Positions 18,821 to 28,932 are shown, counted from the stretch's first letter. The stretch: 64,000 bases of DNA from Olivibacter jilunii (GCF_900607235.1 NZ_LR027852.1:124001-188000), one strand, 5' to 3'. A program made the numbers and translations. The notes: generated from the letters alone by a model not told the origin.

Positions 18821-19349
18821 AAGAACGTTTATTTTAACTTCTTTCTTTCTTTTCATTAAGTTTTCGTTTTTTAAGGCATTCAAGCTTTCCCTAAGGGGAA
18901 GGTCCGCGAAAGAAAAGAAGCAAAGAGACGACCGTAGGGAGTCCATGAACACCTTTGAAAATAATGAAGTAGTGAATAAAATCGCCGCTTCCTGCCTACC
19001 GCAGGCAGGCAAAATTTACAGGAATGGTAGTGCCTCCCACTGCATGATGTAAATTTTGGAGGCGGCATTTTAGTAGAACGATGGACTTTTACTTTTAACC
19101 AAGCGTACCATATCTTCAGCCCTAAATATAGCCCCGTGAGTTGGTAAAACGGCCTTGGAGGATACCGAGGCAACGAGCCGCAAAGCATTTGCATGTCTGT
19201 TCATGTGGCAATATCTAAGCGGATTGAGGAAGTGAAACGGCTCCAATACGCGCCAGCGATGCTTTGCAATCAGTTGCAAGGTAGCCTGCACAGCCTTGGG
19301 TTTTGTTCAACTTTTTGCCAAGAAAAAGTTGATTAAGAAAAACGTTCTT
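18821..19349 (-). repeat. Structured dispersed element, copy A
   Basis: About 529 bp bounded by AAGAACGTTT (18821-18830) and its complement (19340-19349). Read on the minus strand it contains an end hairpin (TCAACTTTTT 19307-19316 / 19323-19332), a core at about 19150-19300 that is roughly 85% identical to copy C, a GCAAAGCAT/ATGCTTTGC stem (19180-19188 / 19259-19267), and nested stems AAAATTTACA (19011-19020 / 19048-19057), TAAAATcGCCGC (18977-18988 / 19062-19072, one bulge) and AGTCCAT (18940-18946 / 19081-19087). Open frames inside it are short and inconsistent between copies. Confidence 0.75.
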
Positions 19350-19376
19350 TTTAAAAGTAACAAGAAAAAGCTCCAT

Positions 19377-19407
19377 TTTGAGCTTTCCCCTTAAAAGGGT
19401 ACATTTG
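19377..19407 (+). promoter_or_regulatory. Consensus promoter of the S4-domain gene
   Basis: TTTG (19377-19380), then exactly 19 bases, then TACATTTG (19400-19407). The ATG is only 6 nt past the -7 element, so the mRNA must be leaderless or nearly so. The spacer carries a small palindrome, CCCTTAAAAGGG. The promoter starts 28 bp beyond the end of element A. Confidence 0.65.
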
Positions 19408-19413
19408 TAAATT

Positions 19414-19818
19414 ATGGCCAAAGAGTTAGAGAAGCTCCGCATTGATAAATATTTATGGGCGATCCGCATTTTTAAAACACGAAGTTTAGCAACAGAGGCC
19501 TGTAAAGCTGGTCGGGTGAAGTTAAACGGTCAAAATATTAAGCCTTCCTATGTCGTAAAAGTGGGTGAAACCTATCACATTCAAAAAGGTATTGAAAAAA
19601 AGGTAGTCAAAGTGCTTGATTTGTTAGATAAGCGTGTGGATGCAAAAACGGCGGTTACTTTTTATGAAGATTTAACGCCTGTAGAAGAAACATATGGTTA
19701 TAAATCGATGTTCCACGCGCCGGTTTTAAAACGCGATCGGGGGACTGGTCGCCCTACTAAGAAAGATAGGAGAGAGATTGACGACTTGAAAGACGAATGG
19801 TTTGCTGAGGAAGACTAA
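19414..19818 (+). CDS. S4-domain RNA-binding protein (Hsp15/HslR-like)
   Basis: A 134-residue basic protein. The S4 fold covers residues 6-70: EKLRIDKYLWAIRIFKTRSLATEACKAGRVKLNGQNIKPSYVVKVGE, as in Hsp15, which recycles stalled 50S subunits carrying nascent chains. The C-terminal tail RDRGTGRPTKKDRREIDD is basic and typical of HslR relatives. It interrupts the surface-glycan genes and is unrelated to them. Confidence 0.87.
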   Translation: MAKELEKLRIDKYLWAIRIFKTRSLATEACKAGRVKLNGQNIKPSYVVKVGETYHIQKGIEKKVVKVLDLLDKRVDAKTAVTFYEDLTPVEETYGYKSMFHAPVLKRDRGTGRPTKKDRREIDDLKDEWFAEED

Positions 19819-20054
19819 ACTTTTCGAACAAAATGTGGAGATATAGAATGTATCGTGGCAGGATTTTTGTATAGTAATATGGATTTTCAGAAGGTAAATG
19901 TTTTGCTTATTAATAGTTGAGTCACCTGCTCAATTAGCAAAAATAAGCGTGTTGAACGCAGTATTTATCGTTTATAAAAAAGCTTTTGATAGCAGTGTAG
20001 CAAATTGGCCGCATTTTCGTTTAGTACTTTAGCAAGAGCATTATACGTTAGATT

Positions 20055-20906
20055 ATGGAGAAAAAAAAACCGACATCATCCCTAATAATATCAACATACA
20101 ATTGGCCGGAGGCTTTAAGTTTGTCGCTTAAAAGCGTATTGACACAAAAGGTTTTACCGAATGAAGTCATTATCGCGGATGATGGCTCTACAGAAGAAAC
20201 TAAATGCATTATCGACTCATTCAAAAGTATCTTCCCAGTTCCATTGAAACATGTCTGGCATGAGGATAAGGGGTTTAGATTAGCAGAAATTCGTAATAAA
20301 GCTATTTTGGCCGCGAGTGGAGATTATATTATACAGACGGATGGAGACATTGTTATGCACCCAAGTTTCGTAGCTGATCATCTAAGATTTGCAAAACGGA
20401 ATACCTTGGTTCGAGCAAGTAGAATTTATATAAATAAAGGTAAATCGAATTCGATGTTAAGAAATGGAAGTTCCGCAATTAATGCTTTCAGTAGAGGGAT
20501 AACTAATTTCTTTAGCGCCGTGAGAATCCCGTTTCTATGGCGTCTTTTCGAATATCGTTATAAAAACAAAGGTGATGAGATTTACGAAATTCACGGTTGC
20601 AATATGGCCTTTTGGAAGAGCGATGCGTTAGCCGTTAATGGATATAATGAATCATTTTGTGGTTGGGGTCCCGAAGATAAAGAATTTGTGGCGAGATTGC
20701 TTAACAGAGGTGTGAGAAAAAGATTTTTGAAATTAGGTGCCGTTGCTTTCCACATTCACCATAAGGAAAATTCCAAGCAATTTTTAGTTGCTAATGAGAA
20801 CGCCTTTAAGCAGACAAGAGAAACAAAGCAGATATGGTGCGATACGGGGATTTTTTCTAATAGAATCTTAGACCTAGAGAAATCTTTCGTTTTCGATAAT
20901 GCTTAA
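20055..20906 (+). CDS. Glycosyltransferase family 2
   Basis: A 283-residue GT-A enzyme: N-terminal SLIISTYNWPEAL, the nucleotide site IIADDGSTEE, the metal-binding DGDIVM, and a C-terminal galactosyltransferase-type half HGCNMAFWKSDALAVNGYNESFCGWGPEDKEFVARL. It is closely similar to the next gene, which overlaps it by 8 bp; the two appear to be a tandem duplication. Likely adds sugars to core or surface glycan. Confidence 0.88.
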   Translation: MEKKKPTSSLIISTYNWPEALSLSLKSVLTQKVLPNEVIIADDGSTEETKCIIDSFKSIFPVPLKHVWHEDKGFRLAEIRNKAILAASGDYIIQTDGDIVMHPSFVADHLRFAKRNTLVRASRIYINKGKSNSMLRNGSSAINAFSRGITNFFSAVRIPFLWRLFEYRYKNKGDEIYEIHGCNMAFWKSDALAVNGYNESFCGWGPEDKEFVARLLNRGVRKRFLKLGAVAFHIHHKENSKQFLVANENAFKQTRETKQIWCDTGIFSNRILDLEKSFVFDNA

Positions 20907-21717
20907 GGACGTTCGCGTTGCACTTGTTATTTCTACTTATAATTGGCCTGAGGCCCTTCACCAGGTGCTTGTGTCTGTCAGAAACCAATATATACTACCT
21001 GATGAAGTTCTTATAGCAGATGATGGGTCGGATAGTCGGACGAAAAACCTAATTAGTTCTTTTAAGCAAGAGTTTCCGGTTCCTATCAGACATTTCTGGC
21101 ATCCAGATGAAGGATTCAGAAAAGCCATAATCATGAATGCAGCTATCGCTTCTTCCTCTTCTGATTATATTGTGCAAATTGATGGTGACATTATAGTACA
21201 TCCAAATTTTATTAAGGATCATATCGAAGAAGCGGAAAAGGGCTGTTATATTAAAGGAAGCCGTGTGCTACTATCTTCTCTGAAAACAAGTCGAATTTTA
21301 GCTAGCAAAGAAAAAAGAGTAACTATAAAGCCATACTCGTGTGGTATAACCAATAGATTAAATGCTTGTCGACTACCCTCGTTATCTAAGCTTTTTATCA
21401 AAAAACACAAGCGATCTCACGATCTTAGAGGCTGTAACTGCGCCTATTGGAAAAAAGATTTTGTTGCTATAAACGGCTATAACAACGAGCTACAAGGCTG
21501 GGGTCATGAAGACATTGAGTTAGCTGCTAGGTTTATTAACTTGGGGTTATTGCAGAAAACCGTTAAGTTAAAAGCGATTTGTTATCATCTTGATCATCCC
21601 TATAACCCTCGATTAAGCGAACAGGCAAATTATCTAAAATACAAGGAAGTGGTAAAGGAAGGAAATATTAGATGCAAAGATGGACTTGAGGGAGCTGTAT
21701 TAAATTTAGAGGTATAG
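20899..21717 (+). CDS. Glycosyltransferase family 2, paralogue of the previous gene
   Basis: 272 residues with the same layout as its neighbour: VALVISTYNWPEALHQVL, IADDGSDSRT, IDGDIIVHP, then RGCNCAYWKKDFVAINGYNNELQGWGHEDIELAARF. The first 100 residues share the STYNWPEAL, LP-DEV-IADDGS and FPVP-RH-WH pattern with the upstream protein. A decayed third relative lies at 29.1-29.4 kb. The 8-bp overlap indicates translational coupling. Confidence 0.88.
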   Translation: MLKDVRVALVISTYNWPEALHQVLVSVRNQYILPDEVLIADDGSDSRTKNLISSFKQEFPVPIRHFWHPDEGFRKAIIMNAAIASSSSDYIVQIDGDIIVHPNFIKDHIEEAEKGCYIKGSRVLLSSLKTSRILASKEKRVTIKPYSCGITNRLNACRLPSLSKLFIKKHKRSHDLRGCNCAYWKKDFVAINGYNNELQGWGHEDIELAARFINLGLLQKTVKLKAICYHLDHPYNPRLSEQANYLKYKEVVKEGNIRCKDGLEGAVLNLEV

Positions 21718-21731
21718 AATTCTTTTTACTA

Positions 21732-22838
21732 TCATAATGAAATAGCTGCAATAATGATGATAGCTATCAAAAGTAACTTAATAATTTTCCAACGATTTAA
21801 CCTAAACCATGATGGTGAGGCCTTTTTAAAGCTCATGTCTATCCTTCTAGAAAATCCGTTAAGATGCCCCATACGTAGATTGCCCCACAATTGACCAATT
21901 TCGTAAATGTTTTTAATTGCCATTAGGCGCCAAGCTATATCAAAATTAATTGTTTTCGTGTCCTTTATTGTCCTGATGAAATTAGTGATAAACTCACTTA
22001 ACACTATGGCTAGCATAAAGATTAGGATTATTTTTAAAAAGCCACAGATTGACGCTGGAATTGCCAGCAAAAGTAATAAGAGTAACGTCTCTGAAGAATT
22101 GGTGAAATCAATGTAGGTATAAGGTCTTATAGCAGGAAGATTTGCTATTTCTGCAGCGCCTATGCCATATCGAATCATTCGTCCAGTTTGCATTTTTCCG
22201 CTATTCCACCAAGGGTGGACAACAATGGCATCTGGAACCGAAATGTACTCATCGTTATTTACCAAGCTATTTCGGACAAGAAATTCGATATCTTCCCCTC
22301 CCTTTTTTAGGTTCTTATCAAACATAGGTGAAGTAAGTTTTTCCCTATTGAGCATTATGTTAGCTGTCGGAGCCCATTTCATTCTTGTCTTTTGTCTGGC
22401 GATATTGAAGTGGGCTGTGGATCCGTTTATCGTTAATGCCTTAGTCGCACTATTGAAAGGAGGAGGGAAGTCTGTTACACCAATAAACCCAATTGCGTTC
22501 GCATTTTTCTCGATTACATTTGTGTACGCATATAATAATTTTTCGTCAGGAACAATATCATCATCTAAGAGTAGTATCCATTTACTGTTTCCAGCTTGAA
22601 TTCCTTTGTTTCTTGTTGCGGAAAAGCCTAAGTTTACATCGTTTATTATTAAATGGATTCGTCCTTGTTTTGATAACTCATTTATTTTTGATGGTATTGT
22701 AGCGTTTGGATTGTCAGCGACGATATAGATATGTATGTCATATTTTTCAGGTTTTTTAAGATCGATGATTGGTATTAAAATGTGTTCGTCCAATCTAAAC
22801 GAAGGTATAACTACGTCGATCGCATGGGAGTTGTTCAT
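21732..22838 (-). CDS. Glycosyltransferase family 2 with C-terminal membrane helices
   Basis: A 368-residue protein. Residues 1-220 are a GT-A domain: IDVVIPSFRLDE, VNLGFSATRNKGIQAGNSKWILLLDDDIVPDE (DDD metal site) and KKGGEDIEFLVR. Two adjacent hydrophobic helices follow (about 255-300) and a last one at the C-terminus. It is convergent with the preceding gene (15 bp gap). Substrate unknown. Confidence 0.83.
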   Translation of the reverse strand: MNNSHAIDVVIPSFRLDEHILIPIIDLKKPEKYDIHIYIVADNPNATIPSKINELSKQGRIHLIINDVNLGFSATRNKGIQAGNSKWILLLDDDIVPDEKLLYAYTNVIEKNANAIGFIGVTDFPPPFNSATKALTINGSTAHFNIARQKTRMKWAPTANIMLNREKLTSPMFDKNLKKGGEDIEFLVRNSLVNNDEYISVPDAIVVHPWWNSGKMQTGRMIRYGIGAAEIANLPAIRPYTYIDFTNSSETLLLLLLLAIPASICGFLKIILIFMLAIVLSEFITNFIRTIKDTKTINFDIAWRLMAIKNIYEIGQLWGNLRMGHLNGFSRRIDMSFKKASPSWFRLNRWKIIKLLLIAIIIIAAISL

Positions 22839-22969
22839 ATGGACAAATATACAAGTCTTATAATGGTTTTGTCGGTCTTTAAATCCACATTGTTGTGATA
22901 TATTAACATTTTTTCTCTCAAAGTGACAAATTAAGAATGGTGAAAAAATTAGATCTAGGGGAAGTGATT

Positions 22970-23689
22970 ATGTCAGGATATTATCGCCTAAGCATCGTAA
23001 TAGTAACCTATAATGCAGAAAAACACATTACCAAATGTTTGCAAAGTATTGTAGATTATGGTGGAAGCAATTTACAGCTAATCTTAGTTGACGGGGGCAG
23101 TACCGACGAAACAATGGCTAGAGTGGGGGCTTTTGAAAATCATATAGATATAATGATCAGCGAACCTGATCAGGGAATTTATGATGCAATGAACAAAGCT
23201 CTAACCCTTCTAAAGGGAACCTGGGTGCTGTTTTTAGGAGCGGATGATAGACTCCTTCCTACGTTTCCTTCATTTGTGGAGAGTTTTGCAGATAAACGAA
23301 GTATATATTATGGAAATTGCATAAGCGATTTCGAGGTTTTAGGGGGAGTGTTTACAAAATATAAATTAGCTAAACGAAACCCTTGCCATCAAGCCATCGC
23401 TTACCCGTGTATTGTTTTTCACAAATACAAATACGATTTGAAATATAAGGTTTTTGCAGATTATTTGTTAAATATGCAATGTTGGGGCGACGGAACGTTT
23501 AAAAAAAGATATTTACCAATTGAGGTGTCCTATTATAATATGGATGGTTATTCTTCTTATACTCATGACGAGGATTTTAGAAGGGATAAGCCAAGGCTGG
23601 TAAAACAATATTTAGGTGTTTTAGTTTACCTGAGATATTGTTTAAAAAAATTGAGAGAGAGAAATAAAATTGACTCTAAGTTTTTCTGA
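22970..23689 (+). CDS. Glycosyltransferase family 2 (WcaA-like)
   Basis: The start is placed at ATG 22970 because AGGGGAAG sits 9 bases before it and the fold begins right after (YYRLSIVIVTYNAEKH); an in-frame ATG at 22937 would add 11 residues. Motifs are ILVDGGSTDET and ISEPDQGIYDAMNKALTLLKGTWVLFLGADD, typical of colanic-acid type transferases. The tail KYRVFADYLLNMQCWGDG is also family-like. Confidence 0.85.
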   Translation: MSGYYRLSIVIVTYNAEKHITKCLQSIVDYGGSNLQLILVDGGSTDETMARVGAFENHIDIMISEPDQGIYDAMNKALTLLKGTWVLFLGADDRLLPTFPSFVESFADKRSIYYGNCISDFEVLGGVFTKYKLAKRNPCHQAIAYPCIVFHKYKYDLKYKVFADYLLNMQCWGDGTFKKRYLPIEVSYYNMDGYSSYTHDEDFRRDKPRLVKQYLGVLVYLRYCLKKLRERNKIDSKFF

Positions 23690-23751
23690 TAATATACCCC
23701 TTTTTGTTAATAGATTGAACTATATGGTGTGCGAGATTAAAATATAGGTAG

Positions 23752-24855
23752 ATGAAGATACTTTTTGATCATCAGATTTTTTCACTTCAGAATTATGGCG
23801 GGATTTCCCGTTATTTTTCAGCACTTTCACAGGGTCTGAAATCTAACGAAGGGATTTCTAGTCATATAAAGTTACTTTACAGTAGGAATCACTACTTAGA
23901 GGCGAAGAATTCTGTGCTTAGTAAAACAATGGGTGAGTTGTTTTTAAAGAAGCAAAAGAAGATATATAAATGGAATGAGAAATATTCAAAATATTTGATA
24001 GGTAAAAATGATTTTGATGTTTTTCATCCTACTTACTATAATCCGTATTTCCTTGATAGTTTAAAAAGACCCTATGTTATTACGGTTCACGATATGATTC
24101 ACGAATTGTTTCCTGAGTTTTTCGCCCCAAATGATGAAACCGTGCTTGTGAAAAAAAAAGCTATAAATAAGGCTAACCACATTATCGCCATCTCGGAATC
24201 AACTAAGAGAGATCTTCAACTGCTATTGAATATTCCAGAAGACAAGATCACTGTAATTCATCATAGTTTATTTGATAAGTTGGTCATTCATTCTGAACCC
24301 CAAGAACAGGGGAAAAGCAAGCATTCGGTTCCATATGTGCTATATGTGGGTTCTCGGGATGGTTATAAAAACTTTTATAAGTTTATTACTGCCACCGCTA
24401 ATATTTTAAAAGGATATGATATTGCCTTACTTTGTGTTGGTGGCGGGAGTTTCGGTATAGCTGAAGTAGAACTGATTAATCGTCTTAATCTTGCTCAATA
24501 CGTAAAGCAGGTGGATGCTCATGAAGAGGAGTTGAAGTTATATTATGCCAATGCTGTATGTTTTGTATACCCTTCGTTATATGAGGGATTTGGTTTGCCG
24601 ATTCTGGAAGCTTTTAATAATAAATGTCCAGTAGTTTGTAGTAACACAAGTTGTTTTCCTGAAACCGCGGGAGATAGTGCTGTTTATTTTAATCCAAAGG
24701 ATATAGATGATATTGCAGCGGCCGTGAATTTAGTTCTTACAGATGAAAAATTAAGATCAAATTTAATAGAGAACGGATTGAAAAGACTGCAAATGTTCTC
24801 TTTAACGAACTGTTTGCAAAAAACAATGGATTGTTATAATAAATTAATACAATAG
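23752..24855 (+). CDS. Glycosyltransferase family 4
   Basis: A 367-residue GT-B enzyme opening with MKILFDHQIFSLQNYGGISRYFSALSQ, with the linker ISESTKRDLQLLLNIPEDKI, VLYVGSRDGYKNF and the E-x7-E region YEGFGLPILEAFNNKCPV. Similar in plan to the GT at 13.8 kb. Ten bases separate it from the next gene, so both are in one operon. Confidence 0.88.
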   Translation: MKILFDHQIFSLQNYGGISRYFSALSQGLKSNEGISSHIKLLYSRNHYLEAKNSVLSKTMGELFLKKQKKIYKWNEKYSKYLIGKNDFDVFHPTYYNPYFLDSLKRPYVITVHDMIHELFPEFFAPNDETVLVKKKAINKANHIIAISESTKRDLQLLLNIPEDKITVIHHSLFDKLVIHSEPQEQGKSKHSVPYVLYVGSRDGYKNFYKFITATANILKGYDIALLCVGGGSFGIAEVELINRLNLAQYVKQVDAHEEELKLYYANAVCFVYPSLYEGFGLPILEAFNNKCPVVCSNTSCFPETAGDSAVYFNPKDIDDIAAAVNLVLTDEKLRSNLIENGLKRLQMFSLTNCLQKTMDCYNKLIQ

Positions 24856-24865
24856 TTTTAAATTT

Positions 24866-26032
24866 TTGGAAATGAATCGAATACTTTATTTCTTTCCTCA
24901 CAATTTGATGAATGATAATATGGGGTGTATTAAAAGGGCGTGGATGTTGCTAGAATATTTTAAGGAGCGGCAATTTCAAGTTGATCTCGTATATAGTGAT
25001 GATTTTTGGGAAGGCCCGGAAGATGAGGTACAATTGAAGGAATTAAAGGATAGAGGATCATTTAGAAATATTATTAAACTCAATAAGAAGCCTACTGTTA
25101 CCGATATTAGAACCTATTTGAAATTTAAACTACTGAGAGTTTTTCAACGAACGAATAAAATATCGTTGCCAGATTTTACAACCACGTATAATAGATTCCA
25201 GTTCGAAATGCTAATAAAGTCTACTGAATATGACTATATTATTATAAACTACGCCTATTGGGCTAATTTTGTTAAGAAAGCGAAAAGATGGAAAGGACCA
25301 AGGCTTATTATTGATACACATGATTTTCTAACTTCACAAATTCAACATAATTCTCAAATAGATATAGGGAATACCTTTAAGGAGGAAATTGAGAGGCTCC
25401 AACACTTTCATGAAATTTGGGTCGTTTCTGTCGAAGAGCAATATTTATTTAGCCAATTTTGTGGAAATAAAGTGAGGCTTATACCGATTAGTTTTCCAGA
25501 TAACTGTCAATATAACAATAGAAGTATAATATATGACCTAATTTATGTGGCTAGTGATAATAACCACAATATAGAATCGGCGAAGTGGTTTTTTGAAAAA
25601 GTATTTCCGTTATTGTCCCAAGGAATAAAAATTTGTGTAATTGGAAAAATAGTAGACCATATTCCTATCGATTGTAACATTCATAAAGTGAGGTTTGCAG
25701 GTGAGTTAGACAGTTTTTATAAAGAGTCGCGTTTAGCAATTTGTCCAATGCTTAGTGGTACGGGGGTCAAAGTTAAGGTATTGGAAGCCCTTTCCTTCGG
25801 ACTGCCAGTCGTGGCTACACCGAGAGGTACGGATGGTCTTTTAAATAAAGTAGGTAACGGTTGTATGGTAGCAGAAACGCCTCGGGAATTTGCAGAAAGT
25901 ATTAAGTCGCTTATTGAAAATCGAGATATGTATGTTGAAACTCGTGAAAAGGCGATTAATTTTTTTCGAGCAAACTACGCTAATCAGGCCTTTTTCGAAC
26001 TGATGGATCATCAATTAATGAAAGTTTCTTAA
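24866..26032 (+). CDS. Glycosyltransferase, GT4-like
   Basis: A 388-residue protein. The N-terminal half contains RILYFFPHNLMNDNMGCIKRAWMLLEYFKERQ and the middle IDTHDFLTSQIQH; the C-terminal half ends with PMLSGTGVKVKVLEALSFGLPVVATPRGTDGL, the donor-binding loop of glycan-locus GT4 enzymes (Glyco_trans_1_4 type). It follows a GT4 and precedes a DUF5672 gene at 10-bp spacing. Confidence 0.82.
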   Translation: MEMNRILYFFPHNLMNDNMGCIKRAWMLLEYFKERQFQVDLVYSDDFWEGPEDEVQLKELKDRGSFRNIIKLNKKPTVTDIRTYLKFKLLRVFQRTNKISLPDFTTTYNRFQFEMLIKSTEYDYIIINYAYWANFVKKAKRWKGPRLIIDTHDFLTSQIQHNSQIDIGNTFKEEIERLQHFHEIWVVSVEEQYLFSQFCGNKVRLIPISFPDNCQYNNRSIIYDLIYVASDNNHNIESAKWFFEKVFPLLSQGIKICVIGKIVDHIPIDCNIHKVRFAGELDSFYKESRLAICPMLSGTGVKVKVLEALSFGLPVVATPRGTDGLLNKVGNGCMVAETPREFAESIKSLIENRDMYVETREKAINFFRANYANQAFFELMDHQLMKVS

Positions 26033-26041
26033 GCAGATTTT

Positions 26042-26860
26042 ATGTTTAACATCGATAGAAAAAAACATACGGCGGAGATTATTATTCCTTTATATAAGGA
26101 AGTTCCTTCGAATGATGACCTGTTATCTATTCGACAATGCTTCAATGTACTTTCTAATTACCCCATTGTTGTAGTAAAACCCGCAGGACTCCAATTAGAT
26201 TATTATCCTTTTCATTTCGATCGCGTAGAAAATTTTGAGGCAAAATATTTTCAAGGGATAGCTGGTTACAATTCCCTCATGCTTTCCGAAGATTTTTACG
26301 TTAAGTTCTTACAGAGCTCGTATATTTTAATTTACCAAACAGATGCTTTTGTGTTTAGTGATCAACTTGACTATTGGTGCAAGCAAAACTATGACTATAT
26401 TGGAGCGCCTTGGCTTTATAGAGACTATGTCGATAAAGCCAAGTTTATCAAAGAATCTATAAGAGGCTGGGCGCACAGGAGATTTAACATTAAAGACGCC
26501 GTAAGCGGACTGCCTGCAGAACTTCAATTCCACAACGTAGTGGGGAACGGAGGATTCTCTTTAAGAAAGGTCGAATTGTTCCATAGAATCTGCAAAAAAT
26601 ACAAATTTCTGATTGACTACTATCTTCAACATCCGGAGAAACAGTTTAATGAAGACGTGTTCTGGTCGATAGAAATAAACCGAAAAAAAAGACATTTAAG
26701 AGTTCCTGACTATAAAAAAGCATTAACTTTTTCTATAGAAAGTTATCCAGTACTAGCGTGGTCGTTGGTCAATCAGAAATTGCCTTTTGGATGTCATGGA
26801 TGGGATAAGTGCCGGGACTTCTGGAAACCTATTTTTAAAAATCAAGGATATGATATATAG
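26042..26860 (+). CDS. DUF5672 protein, probable glycosyltransferase
   Basis: 272 residues. The conserved DUF5672 core is visible: IIIPLYKEVPS, VVVKPAGL, YNSLMLSEDFYVKFLQSSYILIYQTDAFVF, YIGAPWL, VGNGGFSLRK and EDVFWSI. DUF5672 proteins occur in glycan loci and their QTDAFVF segment looks like a metal-binding DxD site. No activity is proven. Confidence 0.78.
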   Translation: MFNIDRKKHTAEIIIPLYKEVPSNDDLLSIRQCFNVLSNYPIVVVKPAGLQLDYYPFHFDRVENFEAKYFQGIAGYNSLMLSEDFYVKFLQSSYILIYQTDAFVFSDQLDYWCKQNYDYIGAPWLYRDYVDKAKFIKESIRGWAHRRFNIKDAVSGLPAELQFHNVVGNGGFSLRKVELFHRICKKYKFLIDYYLQHPEKQFNEDVFWSIEINRKKRHLRVPDYKKALTFSIESYPVLAWSLVNQKLPFGCHGWDKCRDFWKPIFKNQGYDI

Positions 26861-26960
26861 TCTGATGATCAATTGGTTTTTTATCTAATTCGAGCTCTGT
26901 ATGGGCTACCTCTTTAACACTGAACCTATTTACATTTTTCTGTTTTGATATAAGATTTTT

Positions 26961-27866
26961 ATGAATAACATTATTAAGGTTGGCTTTTTAGTTTCATATG
27001 ACTTCAAATATTTGTATCGTTCTATTCCCTTGGTTTACGAAGCAGCAGATGCGGTATATTTAGCAATTGACGAAAATAATAGAACATGGTCAGGAGATGA
27101 TTTTGTAGTTCCGAAAGAGTTTTTTGAATGGTTAAAAACTTTTGATATCGATAACAAAATTGTCATTTACAAAGATGATTTTTATGATCCCCATTTGTCG
27201 CCCATGGAAAACGATACACGTGAGCGAAATATGCTTGGAGAATTTATGGGAGAAGGTGGATGGCATATACAGATAGATGCTGATGAGTATTTTATTAATT
27301 TTGCTGGTTTTAAAGAGTTTTTGCTTAAAGAAATTAAGAATTATTTAATCGATCGGACTTTTACCGTTTGTGTATATGTTCAAGTATTAACGATTTATAA
27401 AGAACTTGAGGATGGATTTCTTGTAATAGATTCGGACGAGTATTTACCTGTAGCAACAAGGTATCCGAAATATGAACAAGCCAGAAGAACAGGGGAGGAT
27501 AAGTTATTTGTAAGTTATAAAATGGTTCATCAAAGTTGGGGACGAGAAGAAACAGATTTACTTAAAAAGCTAAAAAGTTGGTCTCACAAAGACGATTTTA
27601 ACGTAGATAGTTATTTTCGGTTATGGCAGGCATGCGATAAGTACAATTTTGTATATTACAATAATTTCCACCCCTTGATTCCAACTATATGGTCAAAGTT
27701 AAAATATTTACCGTCCCACACTATTGATCATTTAGTTTGTGACACTAGCAATGATCAGGAAGGGATACATGTTAAGTATTCTCCTACAGAGAAGGCTTTG
27801 GAAAAAGGGAAATCCCGTAAGGTTAAATGGTTAAATAAACTTGGAATACTAAAAAAACTCACCTGA
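26961..27866 (+). CDS. Probable glycosyltransferase in the glycan locus
   Basis: 301 residues, not matched to a named family with certainty. VGFLVSYDFKYLYRSIPLVYEAADAVYLAIDENN and the later GGWHIQIDADEYFINF look like a GT-A fold with an acidic metal-binding DADE. The C-terminal third has a basic tail (GKSRKVKWLNKLG). Context suggests a polysaccharide role. Confidence 0.6.
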   Translation: MNNIIKVGFLVSYDFKYLYRSIPLVYEAADAVYLAIDENNRTWSGDDFVVPKEFFEWLKTFDIDNKIVIYKDDFYDPHLSPMENDTRERNMLGEFMGEGGWHIQIDADEYFINFAGFKEFLLKEIKNYLIDRTFTVCVYVQVLTIYKELEDGFLVIDSDEYLPVATRYPKYEQARRTGEDKLFVSYKMVHQSWGREETDLLKKLKSWSHKDDFNVDSYFRLWQACDKYNFVYYNNFHPLIPTIWSKLKYLPSHTIDHLVCDTSNDQEGIHVKYSPTEKALEKGKSRKVKWLNKLGILKKLT

Positions 27867-27909
27867 GAGTGCCTCATTTATCAAAAAAAGGATTAGATAA
27901 GCCCGACAT

Positions 27910-28932
27910 CTAGTATGTTTTATTAAAATACGTCCATTTCGTTGCATTATATATCCTTTTATAGAAAAAAGCTCGCTTGACGAGCTTGGTGTTGCTTGTG
28001 AATCTTTTCCATTTATTCAAACGATTTTGCCACGTTAAATAATCAGTCATAAGTAATAGATTACGGGCCATATCATGAGCATTTAAGGTTGATAAGGCGA
28101 TTTCCCTAAGTCGTTCTCCGTCTTTGGGATCGTATTTCTCCATTTCCCGTATTAATTCTGTTTCTTTGTACTGCCTATTCAAATACCGACCAGAACAGTT
28201 CTTTGTTATATATTTCCAAAATTTTTCGGGACGTAAATAACCGTCTGCTCTATTTCCATTGTATCCTCTATTATCATATATTAGACAAGGTCTTCCACAT
28301 GCCATGGCATCATAGATGGATCTTCCAATTCCTACGACTAAATCAAAGCGGTTAATTACTTTTTCCACTTCAATAATTGGATTTTTATGCTTATTATAGG
28401 AAGAAAAGTCTAAACCCTTAGACGCACAGATCTCCTTTAATGCGATGTTCGCTTTTTCACTTTGACATAATGAAAGTACTCTTTTTAACTTTTGGTTTGG
28501 CGAACTTGTTGGCTTCTTAGTTTGTATATCTATCCCATTTAATATCACCTCATTTTGATAACCTAATTCATTTAGATGTAATGATACCTCCTCGGAAATC
28601 GCCACATGAAAATCTGCAAGAGGAGAGGGTTGCTCAAGCTCAGGTAACACGCCATGACAGATTTGTATGATTGGAGCTCTCGAAAACAGTTCTCTTACAG
28701 TAGTGTTATGATTAGCAAAAATTAGATCGTATTTCTTTTTTGACATAAAAGGAACTTTTAACTCTCCTTCTATTTTGTCAGATATCAATCCCTTATCAAA
28801 AGTGAAATATTCTACCTCTATACCCAGTAACTCACTCAGCGCTTTAATTAAATCGTATGTATAAAGTTCAGACCCGCCTACGCCTTCCAAATGATTTGTT
28901 GCTACTAAGACTTTTTTTACTTCTTTTCCCAT
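27910..28932 (-). CDS. Glycosyltransferase, GT4-like
   Basis: A 340-residue GT-B protein: KVLVATNHLEGVGGSELYTYDLIKALSELL at the N-terminus, QICHGVLPELEQP and VAISEEVSLHLNELGY in the linker, and a short donor domain with VVGIGRSIYDAMACGRPCLIYDNRG. The donor half lacks the long E-x7-E loop of the other GT4 enzymes. It is transcribed opposite to the rest of the locus and closes it. Confidence 0.72.
   Translation of the reverse strand: MGKEVKKVLVATNHLEGVGGSELYTYDLIKALSELLGIEVEYFTFDKGLISDKIEGELKVPFMSKKKYDLIFANHNTTVRELFSRAPIIQICHGVLPELEQPSPLADFHVAISEEVSLHLNELGYQNEVILNGIDIQTKKPTSSPNQKLKRVLSLCQSEKANIALKEICASKGLDFSSYNKHKNPIIEVEKVINRFDLVVGIGRSIYDAMACGRPCLIYDNRGYNGNRADGYLRPEKFWKYITKNCSGRYLNRQYKETELIREMEKYDPKDGERLREIALSTLNAHDMARNLLLMTDYLTWQNRLNKWKRFTSNTKLVKRAFFYKRIYNATKWTYFNKTY

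Noticed and set aside
18801-19469. Small open frames inside element A (and those in B near 46443-47003 and C near 52137-52412)
   Set aside because: They are not in corresponding frames in the three copies, have no recognised domains, and are broken by indels between copies A and C.
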